A stretch of 64,000 bases of DNA from Pseudomonas orientalis. Lineage in GTDB: Bacteria; Pseudomonadota; Gammaproteobacteria; Pseudomonadales; Pseudomonadaceae. Position numbers and translations under genes: made by a program. The number at the start of each line of letters is the position of its first letter. The stretch's first letter is position 1. The notes under the pieces are model-generated. The model did no database searches, was not told where the DNA came from, and saw only the letters and a program-made list of their open reading frames with translations. Below, one piece after another: positions 32,100-40,693 of the stretch. The stretch lies in NCBI RefSeq assembly GCF_022807995.1, contig NZ_CP094351.1, positions 3,069,001-3,133,000 of the forward strand, read 5' to 3'.

Positions 32100-33734
32100 A
32101 TGAACAGTTTGCGCAATATGTCGATCAGCCGGCGTCTCTGGCTGATCCTGATAGTCGCCGTGCTGATGCTGCTGACCTTGGGCGCCTTGATGCTCAAACA
32201 GATCCATGACGACCTTTACCAGGCCAAGCGCCAGCAGACCCAGCACGTGGTGCAAACCGCCAGCGGCGTGCTCGGCTACTACCAGAACCTGGAAAAGACC
32301 GGGACACTCACCCGCGCAGCGGCGCAGCAACAAGCCCTGAGCGCGGTGCGCGGCCTGCGCTACGACCACGATGACTACTTCTGGATCAACGACCTCACCC
32401 CCGTGATGATCATGCACGCGGCCAACCCCAAGTTGGACGGCCAGAACCTCTCGGCGATCCGCGATCCGGACGGGTTTGCGGTGTTCAATGAATTCGTGAG
32501 CCTGGCCAAGGCCAAGGGCGCCGGCATCGTCAATTACCGCTGGCCGAAGCCCGGGGCCGATGCGCCCGTGCAGAAAACCTCGTACATCCAGCTGTTCGAA
32601 CCCTGGGGCTGGATCATCGGCTCGGGCGTCTATGTGGATGACGTGCAGGCCGAGTTCACCGGCCAGGTGTGGAAAGCCTCCGCTATCGGCCTGGCCATTG
32701 CATTGGTCATGACCCTGCTGGTGCTCCTGATCGCGCGCAGTATCGTGCAGCCCTTGCAGGCGGCGGTGAATGCCATGGCCAACATCGCCAGCGGCGAAAG
32801 CGACCTGACCCGCAGCCTCGACACCCACGGGCGTGACGAGGTCACCCAGCTCTCGCAGCATTTCAATACTTTCACCGCCAAATTGCGCCAGGTGGTCGGA
32901 CAATTGCAGGTGTGTGCCAACGCCCTGGGCGAGTCGTCGAGCGAGTTGGGCCATAACGCCAGCCAGGCCCACGACCGCAGCCAGCAACAGTCGCAACAGA
33001 TGGAATTGGTGGCCACCGCTATCAATGAAGTCACCTACGGCGTGCAGGACGTGGCCAAGAATGCCGAGCACGCCGCCAGCGAAATGCGCGATGCCCAGGC
33101 CCAGGCGCAGCAAGGCCAGGTCAACATCGACAGCAGTCTGCAGCAGATCGACCAGCTCTCGGGCACCATCAGCCAGGCCGTTGAGGTGATCCGCACGCTG
33201 TCCAGCGAGAGCACCCAGATCGGCGGTGTGCTGGAGGTGATTCGCTCGATTGCCGACCAGACCAACCTGCTCGCCCTTAACGCCGCCATCGAAGCCGCAC
33301 GGGCCGGCGAACAGGGCCGCGGGTTTGCCGTAGTGGCCGACGAGGTCCGCTTGCTGGCCCAGCGCACGCAGAAATCCACGGCTGAGATCCAGGCAATGAT
33401 CGAGCGCCTGCAAGGGCATTCGGAAGCGGCGGTCAAAGTGATCAGCGACAGCCACAGCGCCTCGCAACTGACCATCGAGCAAGCCGGGCTGGCCGGCGCA
33501 AGCCTCAGTGCCATCGGCCAGGCGCTGCAGAACCTCAACGGCCTGAATGCCTCGATTGCCAGTGCCACCCTGCAACAGGCCCATGTGGTGGAAGATATCA
33601 ACCAGAACGTCACCCAGGCGGCCGGACTGTCCCACAGCACTGCGCTGGCGGCTGAACAGTCGAGCGTGGCCAGTGCGCAGTTGCGTGGCTTGAGCGAGCA
33701 GCTTGACGGGTTGTTGCGTCAGTTCCGAATCTAG
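32100..33734 (+). CDS. Methyl-accepting chemotaxis protein with sCache domain
   Basis: A 544-aa chemoreceptor. TM1 (residues 11-31), periplasmic single-Cache domain (about 35-190) with [29 protein letters not shown] and [16 protein letters not shown]2 (about 193-215), HAMP (about 216-268), and an MCP signalling domain with the hairpin tip [43 protein letters not shown]. sCache receptors often sense small organic acids. Probably part of the flagellar regulon. Confidence 0.93.
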   Translation: MNSLRNMSISRRLWLILIVAVLMLLTLGALMLKQIHDDLYQAKRQQTQHVVQTASGVLGYYQNLEKTGTLTRAAAQQQALSAVRGLRYDHDDYFWINDLTPVMIMHAANPKLDGQNLSAIRDPDGFAVFNEFVSLAKAKGAGIVNYRWPKPGADAPVQKTSYIQLFEPWGWIIGSGVYVDDVQAEFTGQVWKASAIGLAIALVMTLLVLLIARSIVQPLQAAVNAMANIASGESDLTRSLDTHGRDEVTQLSQHFNTFTAKLRQVVGQLQVCANALGESSSELGHNASQAHDRSQQQSQQMELVATAINEVTYGVQDVAKNAEHAASEMRDAQAQAQQGQVNIDSSLQQIDQLSGTISQAVEVIRTLSSESTQIGGVLEVIRSIADQTNLLALNAAIEAARAGEQGRGFAVVADEVRLLAQRTQKSTAEIQAMIERLQGHSEAAVKVISDSHSASQLTIEQAGLAGASLSAIGQALQNLNGLNASIASATLQQAHVVEDINQNVTQAAGLSHSTALAAEQSSVASAQLRGLSEQLDGLLRQFRI

Positions 33735-33813
33735 CCCTGGGTTAAATTGTGGGACGGGGCAAGCCCCCGTGACGGCTGGACAGCCGACGCGTTTCTACCT
33801 GACGCTCCGAGGT

Positions 33814-34262
33814 CAAAATGTGGGAGGGGGCTTGCCCCCGATGGCGGCCTCCGGGACGACCAGGATGCTGGATTGGACCGAGTACATATCCGTTTCTGCG
33901 GTCACGGCTGCTATGGGTTCCGCTTTTACAGCGGCTCACTTTTGAAAAGCGCAAAAGTAAGCAAAACGCTCTTGCCCCACCACTCGGCACCTCGCTCAGG
34001 CTCGGTGTGCCCTCTCTCCGGCTTGAATCCGTGGGCCGCCGCAATGGGCCATCCATGGCCCAGTGCGGCTACCCCGGCGTCCTGCCGGGTTGCCCACGGA
34101 TTCAAGCCTGCGTTCGGCCAGCGTGGTTTAACGGGGCGCCTAAGATCACGATCAAAAGCCAGATCAAGAGCAAGAGCAAGAGCGGCCCGCTTCGCATCGT
34201 GGTTACGTTTGGGCGCTATAGGGTGTGTAGTCATCTATGACCATCGGGGGCTTACCCTAATG
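33814..34262 (+). repeat. REP-bounded dispersed element, copy A
   Basis: Begins with a REP (core at 33826-33839) and ends at a truncated REP (about 34243-34258). The body contains a 16-bp perfect stem, GGCTTGAATCCGTGGG (34020-34035) with CCCACGGATTCAAGCC (34093-34108), enclosing two smaller hairpins. Homologous to 46099-46543 and to 58440-58850. Another divergent REP-containing unit precedes it (33747-33813). No gene is seen between 33735 and 34519. Confidence 0.85.
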
Positions 34263-34306
34263 CCAGTCAGTTAAGCGAACGAAATGCTTAAAGCAGCGAA
34301 GATCCC

Positions 34307-34398
34307 CTGTGGGAGGGGGCTTGCCCCCGATGACGTCGGCCCAGCAAACACTGATGTTGGTTGAACGACCGCTATCGGGGGCAAGCCCCCTCCCACAG
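34307..34398. repeat. REP doublet (REPIN-like)
   Basis: CTGTGGGAGG...CCTCCCACAG with two inverted REP cores; a third partial REP arm follows at about 34429-34443. Lies upstream of pnuC. Confidence 0.85.
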
Positions 34399-34519
34399 AG
34401 GATCTGCGCTGACTGACCGGCATTAGGGCAAGCCCCCTCCCAGATTTACCTGCTGTGTTTTGAGGATCGTCCACCTCTGGGTACAATTACCGCCCTCTCC
34501 CACTCCCCAAGGAACCGCC

Positions 34520-35083
34520 ATGTCCGGGCTTGAATTGTTCGCCGCCGTACTGGGGGTGATCGCCGTCTGGCTGACGGTCAAGCAGAACCCTTGGTGCTGG
34601 CCCATCGGCCTGGTGATGGTGCTGCTCTATACCTGGGTGTTCTACGACGTAAAGCTTTACTCCGACATGTTGCTGCAAGTGGTGTACGCCGCCTTGCAAC
34701 TCTATGGCTGGTGGCAATGGACCCGCGCCGGCGCGGTCAAGCAGGGACGCCAGGTCTCCCGTCTGGGCATGCCGGCGGTCATGGCCGGCCTGGCCGTCGG
34801 CGCTGTCGGTAGCCTGTTGCTCGGCGCCGCCATGGCTCACTGGACCGACGCCGCCCAGCCCTGGCTTGACGCGGCCCTCACCGGCTTCAGCCTGGTGGCG
34901 CAGCTGTGGATGGCGCAAAAACGCGTGCAGTGCTGGCCGTTGTGGATCGCGCTGGATGTGATTTTCGTCGGACTGTTCCTCTACAAAGGCCTCTACCTCA
35001 CCGCCGTGCTGTATGCGCTGTTTACCGTGATTGCCGTGCAAGGCTGGCGTGAATGGCGCGCCGACCCGGCGTTGCACCCATGA
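34520..35083 (+). CDS. pnuC: Nicotinamide riboside transporter PnuC
   Basis: A 187-aa, seven-helix membrane protein. The ATG has AAGGAA upstream. Conserved PnuC features are NPWCWPIGLVMVLLYTWVFYDVKLYSDMLLQVVYAALQLYGWWQW and WIALDVIFVGLFLYKGLYLTAVLYALF (Trp/Asn-lined channel). It takes up nicotinamide riboside or related vitamin precursors by facilitated diffusion, trapped by phosphorylation. The next gene, overlapping by 4 nt, encodes the predicted kinase. Confidence 0.92.
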   Translation: MSGLELFAAVLGVIAVWLTVKQNPWCWPIGLVMVLLYTWVFYDVKLYSDMLLQVVYAALQLYGWWQWTRAGAVKQGRQVSRLGMPAVMAGLAVGAVGSLLLGAAMAHWTDAAQPWLDAALTGFSLVAQLWMAQKRVQCWPLWIALDVIFVGLFLYKGLYLTAVLYALFTVIAVQGWREWRADPALHP

Positions 35084-35616
35084 AGGTGGTGGTACTGGCA
35101 GGTCCGGAATCGAGTGGTAAAAGCTGGCTGGCCGCAGAGCTGCATGCGCACTTCGGCGGGCTGATGGTGGGTGAATATGTGCGCTCTTTCATCGACGAAC
35201 ATCAACGCGATACCTGCCTGGCGGATATCCCGGCGATTGCCCGGGGCCAGTTGGCCTGGGAGGATGCGGCGCGCGCCAGGCGCCCGGCGCTGCTGATCCT
35301 CGATACTCACCTGCTGACCAACAGGCTCTGGAGCCAGACGCTGTTTGGCGACTACCCAGGCTGGCTCGACAGCGAACTGCTGGCCCGTCATTACGACTTG
35401 CATCTGCTGCTGTCCCCGGAGGACGTGGAATGGAGCGCCGACGGCCAGCGCTGCCAACCGCAACTGGCGGACCGCCGGGCGTTCTTCCAGGCCGGCCTGG
35501 ACTGGATGCATGCGCATCACCAGCCAGTGATGGTGATCAGGGGTGATTGGCAAGCGCGCCGGGAAGCAGCGTTTGCTGCCGTCGAGCGCCTGCTCGCGTC
35601 TGTTACGACCGATTAA
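35080..35616 (+). CDS. NadR-like AAA ATPase / ribosylnicotinamide kinase
   Basis: A 178-aa P-loop protein. Walker A GPESSGKSW (residues 8-16), VGEYVRSFIDEHQRD with the Arg typical of NadR kinase domains, LLILDTHLLTNRLW as Walker B-like strand, and a C-terminal LID-like region. It corresponds to the kinase domain of NadR without its HTH or adenylyltransferase domains. Coupled translation with pnuC suggests it phosphorylates imported nicotinamide riboside to NMN. Overlaps the convergent xthA by 4 bp. Confidence 0.88.
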   Translation: MKVVVLAGPESSGKSWLAAELHAHFGGLMVGEYVRSFIDEHQRDTCLADIPAIARGQLAWEDAARARRPALLILDTHLLTNRLWSQTLFGDYPGWLDSELLARHYDLHLLLSPEDVEWSADGQRCQPQLADRRAFFQAGLDWMHAHHQPVMVIRGDWQARREAAFAAVERLLASVTTD

Positions 35617-36407
35617 CGTTTTTTGCGCGTGCCGATCTCAATCCAAGTGGGCGCATGGTCACTGGCATGCGCCTCGTTGCGCACCCAGGCGTCGACGCCG
35701 GCATTCTTCAGATAGGGCTTGAGCGCGGGGTTGAGCAACAGATGGTCGATGCGCAGGCCTGAATTCTTCTGCCAGTGCTGGCGGAAATAATCCCAGAACG
35801 TATACACCCGTTCTTCGGGGTACAAATGCCGTAATGAATCTGTCCAGCCCTGTTCCAGCAGGCGCTGATAGCAGGCTCGGCTCTCGGGTTGCAACAGCGC
35901 ATCCTTGAGCCAGGAGCGCGGGTTGTAGATGTCCAGGTCGGTGGGTACCACGTTGAAATCCCCGGCCAGCAGCACCGGATGATCACTGGCCTGCAACGCC
36001 CGGGCGTAGTCGATCAGGCGTTCGAACCAGGCCAGTTTGTAATCGAATTTCGGCCCCGGTTGCGGGTTGCCATTGGGCAGGTACAAGCAGCCGACCAACA
36101 CGCCATGCACGGCCGCTTCGATGTAGCGGCTTTGATCGTCGCTGTCGTCACCAGGCAGGCCGCGCCGGCTCTCCAGCGGCTGGGCGTCCCTGGCCAGAAT
36201 CGCCACCCCGTTCCACGAGGCCTGGCCCAGGCAAATCGCGCCGTAGCCAGCCGCTTCGAAATCGGCATAGGGAAACAGGCTTTCCGGCGCCTTGAGCTCT
36301 TGCAGGCAAACGACGTCCGGCTGCTCGCGCGCCAGCCACTGCAGGAGGTTGGGCAGACGGGCACGAATGCCGTTGATATTGAAGGTGGCGATTTTCAACG
36401 CTTTCAT
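35613..36407 (-). CDS. xthA: Exodeoxyribonuclease III
   Basis: A 264-aa Mg-dependent endonuclease/exonuclease/phosphatase-fold enzyme. Motifs: IATFNINGIRARLPNLLQWL, CLQELK (metal-binding Glu), LYLPNG, LAGDFNVVPTDLD (Asp/Asn), DYFRQ...LRIDHLLLN and ASDHAPTW (catalytic Asp-His). AP endonuclease and 3'-5' exonuclease in base excision repair. Pseudomonads often have several paralogues. Confidence 0.93.
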   Translation of the reverse strand: MKALKIATFNINGIRARLPNLLQWLAREQPDVVCLQELKAPESLFPYADFEAAGYGAICLGQASWNGVAILARDAQPLESRRGLPGDDSDDQSRYIEAAVHGVLVGCLYLPNGNPQPGPKFDYKLAWFERLIDYARALQASDHPVLLAGDFNVVPTDLDIYNPRSWLKDALLQPESRACYQRLLEQGWTDSLRHLYPEERVYTFWDYFRQHWQKNSGLRIDHLLLNPALKPYLKNAGVDAWVRNEAHASDHAPTWIEIGTRKKR

Positions 36408-36484
36408 GGGATGGGGTCCTCTCGGGGCTCTTGGGGTAGAGCCCGAAAAGGTCGCGGATGTTCCATGCAGCAGCGAGTGGCGTG

Positions 36485-38209
36485 TCAGTAACCCAGCGAT
36501 AGCCCAGTATTGCGACGCGGGTCGTTCGCGCCATAGAAGCGGTTGTTGCCCACCGGTTTGCCATCCAGGGCCGGAGCACCCACCAGGATGGCGGCCACGT
36601 GGTTGGCATCCTGGGGACCGGCGAACGTGTGGCCCCAGCTTTCGAGGATCTTGCGGGTATCCGGGCTGACCGCAAAGGTTTCAAGGTTGGTGGCCTGCGG
36701 CATCCATTGCTGGTGGAAACGCGGCGCGTCTACGGCCTCCTGGATGTTCATCTTGTAGTCGATGACATTCAGGATGGTCAGTAAGGTCGCCGTGATGATG
36801 CGGCTGCCGCCCGGCGTGCCCGCCACCATGACCACCTTGCCATCCCGCGTGACGATGGTCGGGCTCATCGACGACAACGGCGTCTTGCCCGCCGCGATGG
36901 CATTGGCTTCACCCTGGACCAGCCCGTACATGTTCGGCACGCCGACCTTGGCGGTGAAGTCGTCCATTTCGTCATTGAGGATCACACCGGTCCTGCTCGC
37001 CATCACACCCGCGCCAAACCAGTCGTTGAGGGTGTAGGTGACGGAAACCGCGTTGCCCCAGGTGTCGACGATGGAATAGTGGGTGGTGTTATTGCCTTCA
37101 TGGGGCGATACCCCAGGCTTGATCGCCTGGGAATCCCCGGCCTTGTGCGGCTCGATGGCGTCGCGCAGTTTCGCCGCGTAGTTTTTATCCAGCAGATGCG
37201 CGATCGGGTTCTTCACGAAATCCGGGTCGCCAAGATAGCTGTTGCGGTCCACATACGCGTGACGCATCGCTTCGATCTGGTAATGCAGGCCCTGGGCCGA
37301 GTGATAGCCCAGGTCCGCCATCGGGTAGCCTTCGAGGATATTCATGATCTGGCAGATCACCACGCCACCGGAGCTTGGCGGTGGCGCCGAGACCACATGG
37401 TAGCCACGGTAGTCGCACTCGATGGGCGCCAGTTCGCGGGGTTTGTATGCGTCCAGGTCCGCCTGGGTAATCAGCCCCTTGCCGGCCTGGCTGGAGTCCA
37501 CCAGGGCCTTGGCGACCCAACCTTTATAGAAGCCATCGCTGCCCTTGGCGGACACTTCCTTGAGGGTCCTGGCCAGGTCCTTCTGCACCAGCGTCTGGCC
37601 GACCTGCAGCGGCTGCCCGTTGTGCAGGAAGATCGCGCGCAGATCCTGATCTTTTTCAAACTCGCCGGTGGCGGTGTGCAGCAGGTCGATGTCGCCCTGC
37701 TCCAGGGCAAAACCGTTTTCTGCCAGCTTGATCGCCGGCGCAATCACTTGGGCGCGCTTGAGGGTGCCGTATTTGTTCAGGGCCAGCTCCATGCCGGAAA
37801 CGGTGCCGGGCACAGCGACAGCCAGGTGACCCTTGGTGCTCAAGCCCTCGATGACGTTGCCGTCTTTATCCAGGTACATATTGGCCGTCGCCGCCAGCGG
37901 GGCTTTTTCGCGAAAGTCGAGGAACGTCTTGCGCCCGTCCGCCAGTTGCACGGTCATGAACCCACCGCCGCCCAGATTGCCCGCCGCCGGGTACACCACG
38001 GCCAGGGCGTAACCGACCGCAACGGCCGCATCCACCGCATTGCCACCGGCCTTGAGCACATCCACACCCACCTGCGTTGCCAAATGCTGGGCGGTGACCA
38101 CCATGCCATTTTCCCCGGCCACCGGAGCCTGGGAAGCGGCCTGCACACCACTGACCGTCAACACCAGGGCAGTGGCAATCAAGGTGCGGTTGAAGGCTTG
38201 GTATTTCAT
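36485..38209 (-). CDS. ggt: Gamma-glutamyltransferase (periplasmic)
   Basis: A 574-aa precursor. Signal peptide with cleavage near VQA (residues 22-24). Autoproteolysis and nucleophile site at Thr375 in NNTTHYSIVD, which starts the small subunit; the glutamate-binding region has TYTLNDWFGAG and SSMSPTIV, and GTPGGSRII near the end. It transfers or hydrolyses the gamma-glutamyl group of glutathione in the periplasm. Divergent from the C-S lyase gene; the two could cooperate in recovering sulfur from glutathione conjugates. Confidence 0.95.
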   Translation of the reverse strand: MKYQAFNRTLIATALVLTVSGVQAASQAPVAGENGMVVTAQHLATQVGVDVLKAGGNAVDAAVAVGYALAVVYPAAGNLGGGGFMTVQLADGRKTFLDFREKAPLAATANMYLDKDGNVIEGLSTKGHLAVAVPGTVSGMELALNKYGTLKRAQVIAPAIKLAENGFALEQGDIDLLHTATGEFEKDQDLRAIFLHNGQPLQVGQTLVQKDLARTLKEVSAKGSDGFYKGWVAKALVDSSQAGKGLITQADLDAYKPRELAPIECDYRGYHVVSAPPPSSGGVVICQIMNILEGYPMADLGYHSAQGLHYQIEAMRHAYVDRNSYLGDPDFVKNPIAHLLDKNYAAKLRDAIEPHKAGDSQAIKPGVSPHEGNNTTHYSIVDTWGNAVSVTYTLNDWFGAGVMASRTGVILNDEMDDFTAKVGVPNMYGLVQGEANAIAAGKTPLSSMSPTIVTRDGKVVMVAGTPGGSRIITATLLTILNVIDYKMNIQEAVDAPRFHQQWMPQATNLETFAVSPDTRKILESWGHTFAGPQDANHVAAILVGAPALDGKPVGNNRFYGANDPRRNTGLSLGY

Positions 38210-38398
38210 CCGTGACTACTCGAGTGATTGAGATGCACCAAAATAGCCCTTCCCTGATGCGATCCCCAGCGCAATGGCGTTTTTATGACAGAGCTTGTCG
38301 GTGATGGAACGGTGGCCCGCAATATTCAGCGCTGGCCTATAAAATGAATGGCGCTAGAATCAGCGCCACTCTTTATACCCCCCTGATACGAGCGCCCC

Positions 38399-39544
38399 AT
38401 GAGCTTTGATTTCGACACGATCCACCCACGCCTCGGCACCGGCAGCACCAAGTGGAACCGCTACCCGCAAGACGTGTTGCCGATGTGGATCGCCGACATG
38501 GACATCGCCGCCCCGCCCGCCGTGCTTGAGGCCCTGCATGCGCGGCTCGACCAGCAGGTGCTTGGCTACAGCGTCGCCGGCCCGGATGTGCGCGAGGCGA
38601 TCATCGCCGACCTGTGGGCCAAGTACGCCTGGCGGGTGGAACCGGATGAGCTGTTGTTCCTGCCTGGCGTCGAGCCGGGTTTCAATATGGCGTTGCACGC
38701 GTTCGTCCAGCCGGGCCAGCCGGTGGTGCTGCAAACGCCTAACTATCGGCCGATTCGCCTCGCGCCAGGCCACTGGAACCTGCCGCGCATCGAAGTGCCG
38801 TTCGAGCGGGTTGATGGCCATTACCGCACGCCGCTGGCGGCCATGCGCGATGCCTTGAGCGGTGCCGGGGCGCTGCTGCTGAGCAACCCGCACAACCCGA
38901 TCGGCAAGGTCTTTCCCCGCGAGGAGCTGTTGGCGATCGCGCAGGCGTGCATGGAAAACGGCACGCTGATCATCTCCGATGAAATTCATGCCGAGCTGTG
39001 CTTTGACGGCCGTCGCCATATTCCCACCGCCAGCCTCGGCCCCGAGATTGCGCAGCGCACCATCACACTGATGTCGGCCAGCAAGGCCTATAACGTCGCC
39101 GGCCTGAAGACCTGTTTCGCGGTGATCCAGAATGCCGCGATTCGCGAGCGTTTCAATCAGGCCCGTTGCGGCATGGTCGACAGTGTCAGCCCCCTGGGCC
39201 TGGAAGCCACCCGCGCCGCCTACAGCGAATGCGGCGACTGGCTCCAAGCGCTGGTGCACTACCTGCAAGCCAACCGCGACTATCTGCTCAATGCCGTGCA
39301 AACCCGCCTGCCCGGCGTGGTGATGCATGCGCCAGAGGGAACCTTCCTGGCCTGGCTCGATTGCAGCGCCCTGGGCCTGGAGGATCCGCAGCAATTTTTC
39401 CTGGAGCAGGCCAAGGTTGGGTTGAGTGCCGGGATCGAGTTTGGCGATGACAGCCAACAGTTCGTGCGCCTGAACTTCGGCTGCCCACGGGCGATGCTGG
39501 AAGAAGGTCTGCAACGGATGGAGCGCAGCTTGAAAAACCGCTGA
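38399..39544 (+). CDS. patB: MalY/PatB-family C-S lyase (cystathionine beta-lyase)
   Basis: A 381-aa fold-type I PLP enzyme. Start motif SFDFDTIHPRLGTGSTKWNRYP, then DVLPMWIADMD as in MalY/PatB. LSNPHNPIGKVF, IISDEIHAEL (cofactor Asp/His) and SASKAYNVAGLK with the PLP lysine; the C-terminal Arg is in FVRLNFGCPRAML. It cleaves cystathionine or cysteine S-conjugates to pyruvate, ammonia and a thiol. Next to ggt in divergent orientation. Confidence 0.9.
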   Translation: MSFDFDTIHPRLGTGSTKWNRYPQDVLPMWIADMDIAAPPAVLEALHARLDQQVLGYSVAGPDVREAIIADLWAKYAWRVEPDELLFLPGVEPGFNMALHAFVQPGQPVVLQTPNYRPIRLAPGHWNLPRIEVPFERVDGHYRTPLAAMRDALSGAGALLLSNPHNPIGKVFPREELLAIAQACMENGTLIISDEIHAELCFDGRRHIPTASLGPEIAQRTITLMSASKAYNVAGLKTCFAVIQNAAIRERFNQARCGMVDSVSPLGLEATRAAYSECGDWLQALVHYLQANRDYLLNAVQTRLPGVVMHAPEGTFLAWLDCSALGLEDPQQFFLEQAKVGLSAGIEFGDDSQQFVRLNFGCPRAMLEEGLQRMERSLKNR

Positions 39545-39553
39545 ATGGGGAAT

Positions 39554-39582
39554 GGAACCGCAGAAGGCTTTTTCAGCACTCA
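39554..39582 (+). promoter_or_regulatory. HrpL-type (hrp box) promoter
   Basis: GGAACC (39554-39559), 16-nt spacer, GCACTCA (39576-39582); consensus GGAACC-N16-CCACNNA, so one mismatch in the second half. It lies 47 bp upstream of the start of the next gene, between patB and that gene. Confidence 0.62.
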
Positions 39583-39629
39583 AGGAAGTCCTCTTGTGCG
39601 GCTGAAACCTTCTCGGAGCTTTGCGCCCT

Positions 39630-40316
39630 ATGTTGTCGACACCTCCTGCAACTATCGGCCCTGTGCCGGTCAGGGAATCATTCAAACCGAACCATGCACC
39701 GCGCGAACCTGCGTCGGTCGCCTCGGTTCGAGATACTGCTGACACCCGTGGCACGCAGCGGCCCATGCGCCTTGGGGGATTGAAACATCCACTGGCGAAC
39801 CCACCCGGCTTGCGTGCCGACATCAAAACGGTGGAGGTTGAAATGGGCCGGTCAGTCTCCCTGAGTAAAGGTCATGATGCGCTCGCTACCCGCAGTTTGT
39901 CAGACTGCTCGGCGTTGGCCGTGCTCACCGGCTGGGACGGATCCACCTACCAGAACCGCACCCTGATGCACCTGACCGGCAGCAACCTGGAACTGGGCCT
40001 GAACCCTGGAAATAGCGATACGCGAACATTGATGCACAGACTGCAGGCATCATTGGACAAGAACAGCCATGTCATCCTGGTAGGCGGGGTCAATTCGAGC
40101 TCCCTGCAAGGCATGGCAACGACCATCGGGCAAACCCTGCACGGCGAACAGCCGCTGCGGGACCTGCTCAATGGCCGCTCCGGCGCGGCAGTGACCCTGG
40201 CCAGTTCCGCCGGCATCACGATCAATGCCGATGGCACATTCAAGTTGCTTGAGGGAACCGGTAGAGGAGTACTGAGCCGCGAAGACATCGCCAGAGTATT
40301 TGATCGCGTCGATTGA
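39630..40316 (+). CDS. Candidate type III effector with CheD/CNF1-like deamidase pattern
   Basis: A 228-aa protein. The ATG at 39630 (GGAG 11 nt upstream) is preferred to TTG 39621. The first 15 residues hold no acidic residue, and residues 1-80 are Pro/Ser/Arg-rich and disordered, as in secreted effectors. Residues 85-210 follow the CheD topology: LSDCSALAVL (Cys93), RTLMHLTGS (His114), a helix (DTRTLMHRLQASL), HVILVGGVNSSS like the FGGANM strand of CheD, an IGQTL helix and two final strands AVTLASSAGITINADGTFKLLEG. Cys93/His114 would be the catalytic pair of a glutamine deamidase. An HrpL-type promoter precedes it. Fold and secretion are inferences. Confidence 0.62.
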   Translation: MLSTPPATIGPVPVRESFKPNHAPREPASVASVRDTADTRGTQRPMRLGGLKHPLANPPGLRADIKTVEVEMGRSVSLSKGHDALATRSLSDCSALAVLTGWDGSTYQNRTLMHLTGSNLELGLNPGNSDTRTLMHRLQASLDKNSHVILVGGVNSSSLQGMATTIGQTLHGEQPLRDLLNGRSGAAVTLASSAGITINADGTFKLLEGTGRGVLSREDIARVFDRVD

Positions 40317-40338
40317 AAGCGCCCGTCTGACGCTTTTT
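40316..40338. terminator. Bidirectional terminator
   Basis: AAAGCG pairs with CGCTTT around 9 nt, with A and T flanks. Shared by the effector candidate and the convergent Mop-like gene; the right edge overlaps that gene's last codon. Confidence 0.6.
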
Positions 40339-40552
40339 AAAGTTTTGCGATGGATACTTCAGTGGACTTCACGAAGGCAATCACTTCACTGCCCACTTTC
40401 AACTCCAGGTCACGTACCGAGCGGGTGGTGATGACCGAAGTGACAATGCCGGATGCGGTTTGCACGTCGATTTCCGACACCACTTCACCCAGCAGGATTT
40501 CCTTGATCGTGCCTTTGAACTGGTTGCGCACGTTGATCGCTTTAATGGTCAT
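40337..40552 (-). CDS. Mop-like TOBE-domain molybdate-binding protein
   Basis: A 71-aa single Mop/TOBE domain: MTIKAINVRNQFKGTIKEILLGEVVSEIDVQTASGIVTSVITTRSVRDLELKVG ends in EVIAFVKSTEVSIAKL. Such molbindins bind molybdate or tungstate oligomerically and buffer it in the cytoplasm. Monocistronic; 141 bp separate it from the fecR-like gene in the same direction. Confidence 0.9.
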   Translation of the reverse strand: MTIKAINVRNQFKGTIKEILLGEVVSEIDVQTASGIVTSVITTRSVRDLELKVGSEVIAFVKSTEVSIAKL

Positions 40553-40693
40553 GTCGGCTTCCTTTTGGCTGTTGGGTCAATCCGCACGAATGCGCAGGCC
40601 CTTAAAATGCGCCCTGCAGCACAACAACAAAAGGAATATATAAGTCTTTATTTATTCGATATGAGTATAAAAACCACTACTCTGCCCCACTCT

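Noticed and set aside
32073..33635. A 520-codon open frame antisense to the chemoreceptor
   Set aside because: No motif, composition typical of an antisense shadow of a GC-rich gene with complete MCP domains.
36425..36444. GGGCTC/GAGCCC hairpin between xthA and ggt as a terminator
   Set aside because: Short stem with GC-rich loop and no U-run; too weak to call.
38360..39826. A 488-codon open frame antisense to patB
   Set aside because: Covers a well-conserved PLP enzyme and part of the effector candidate; no protein-like sequence.
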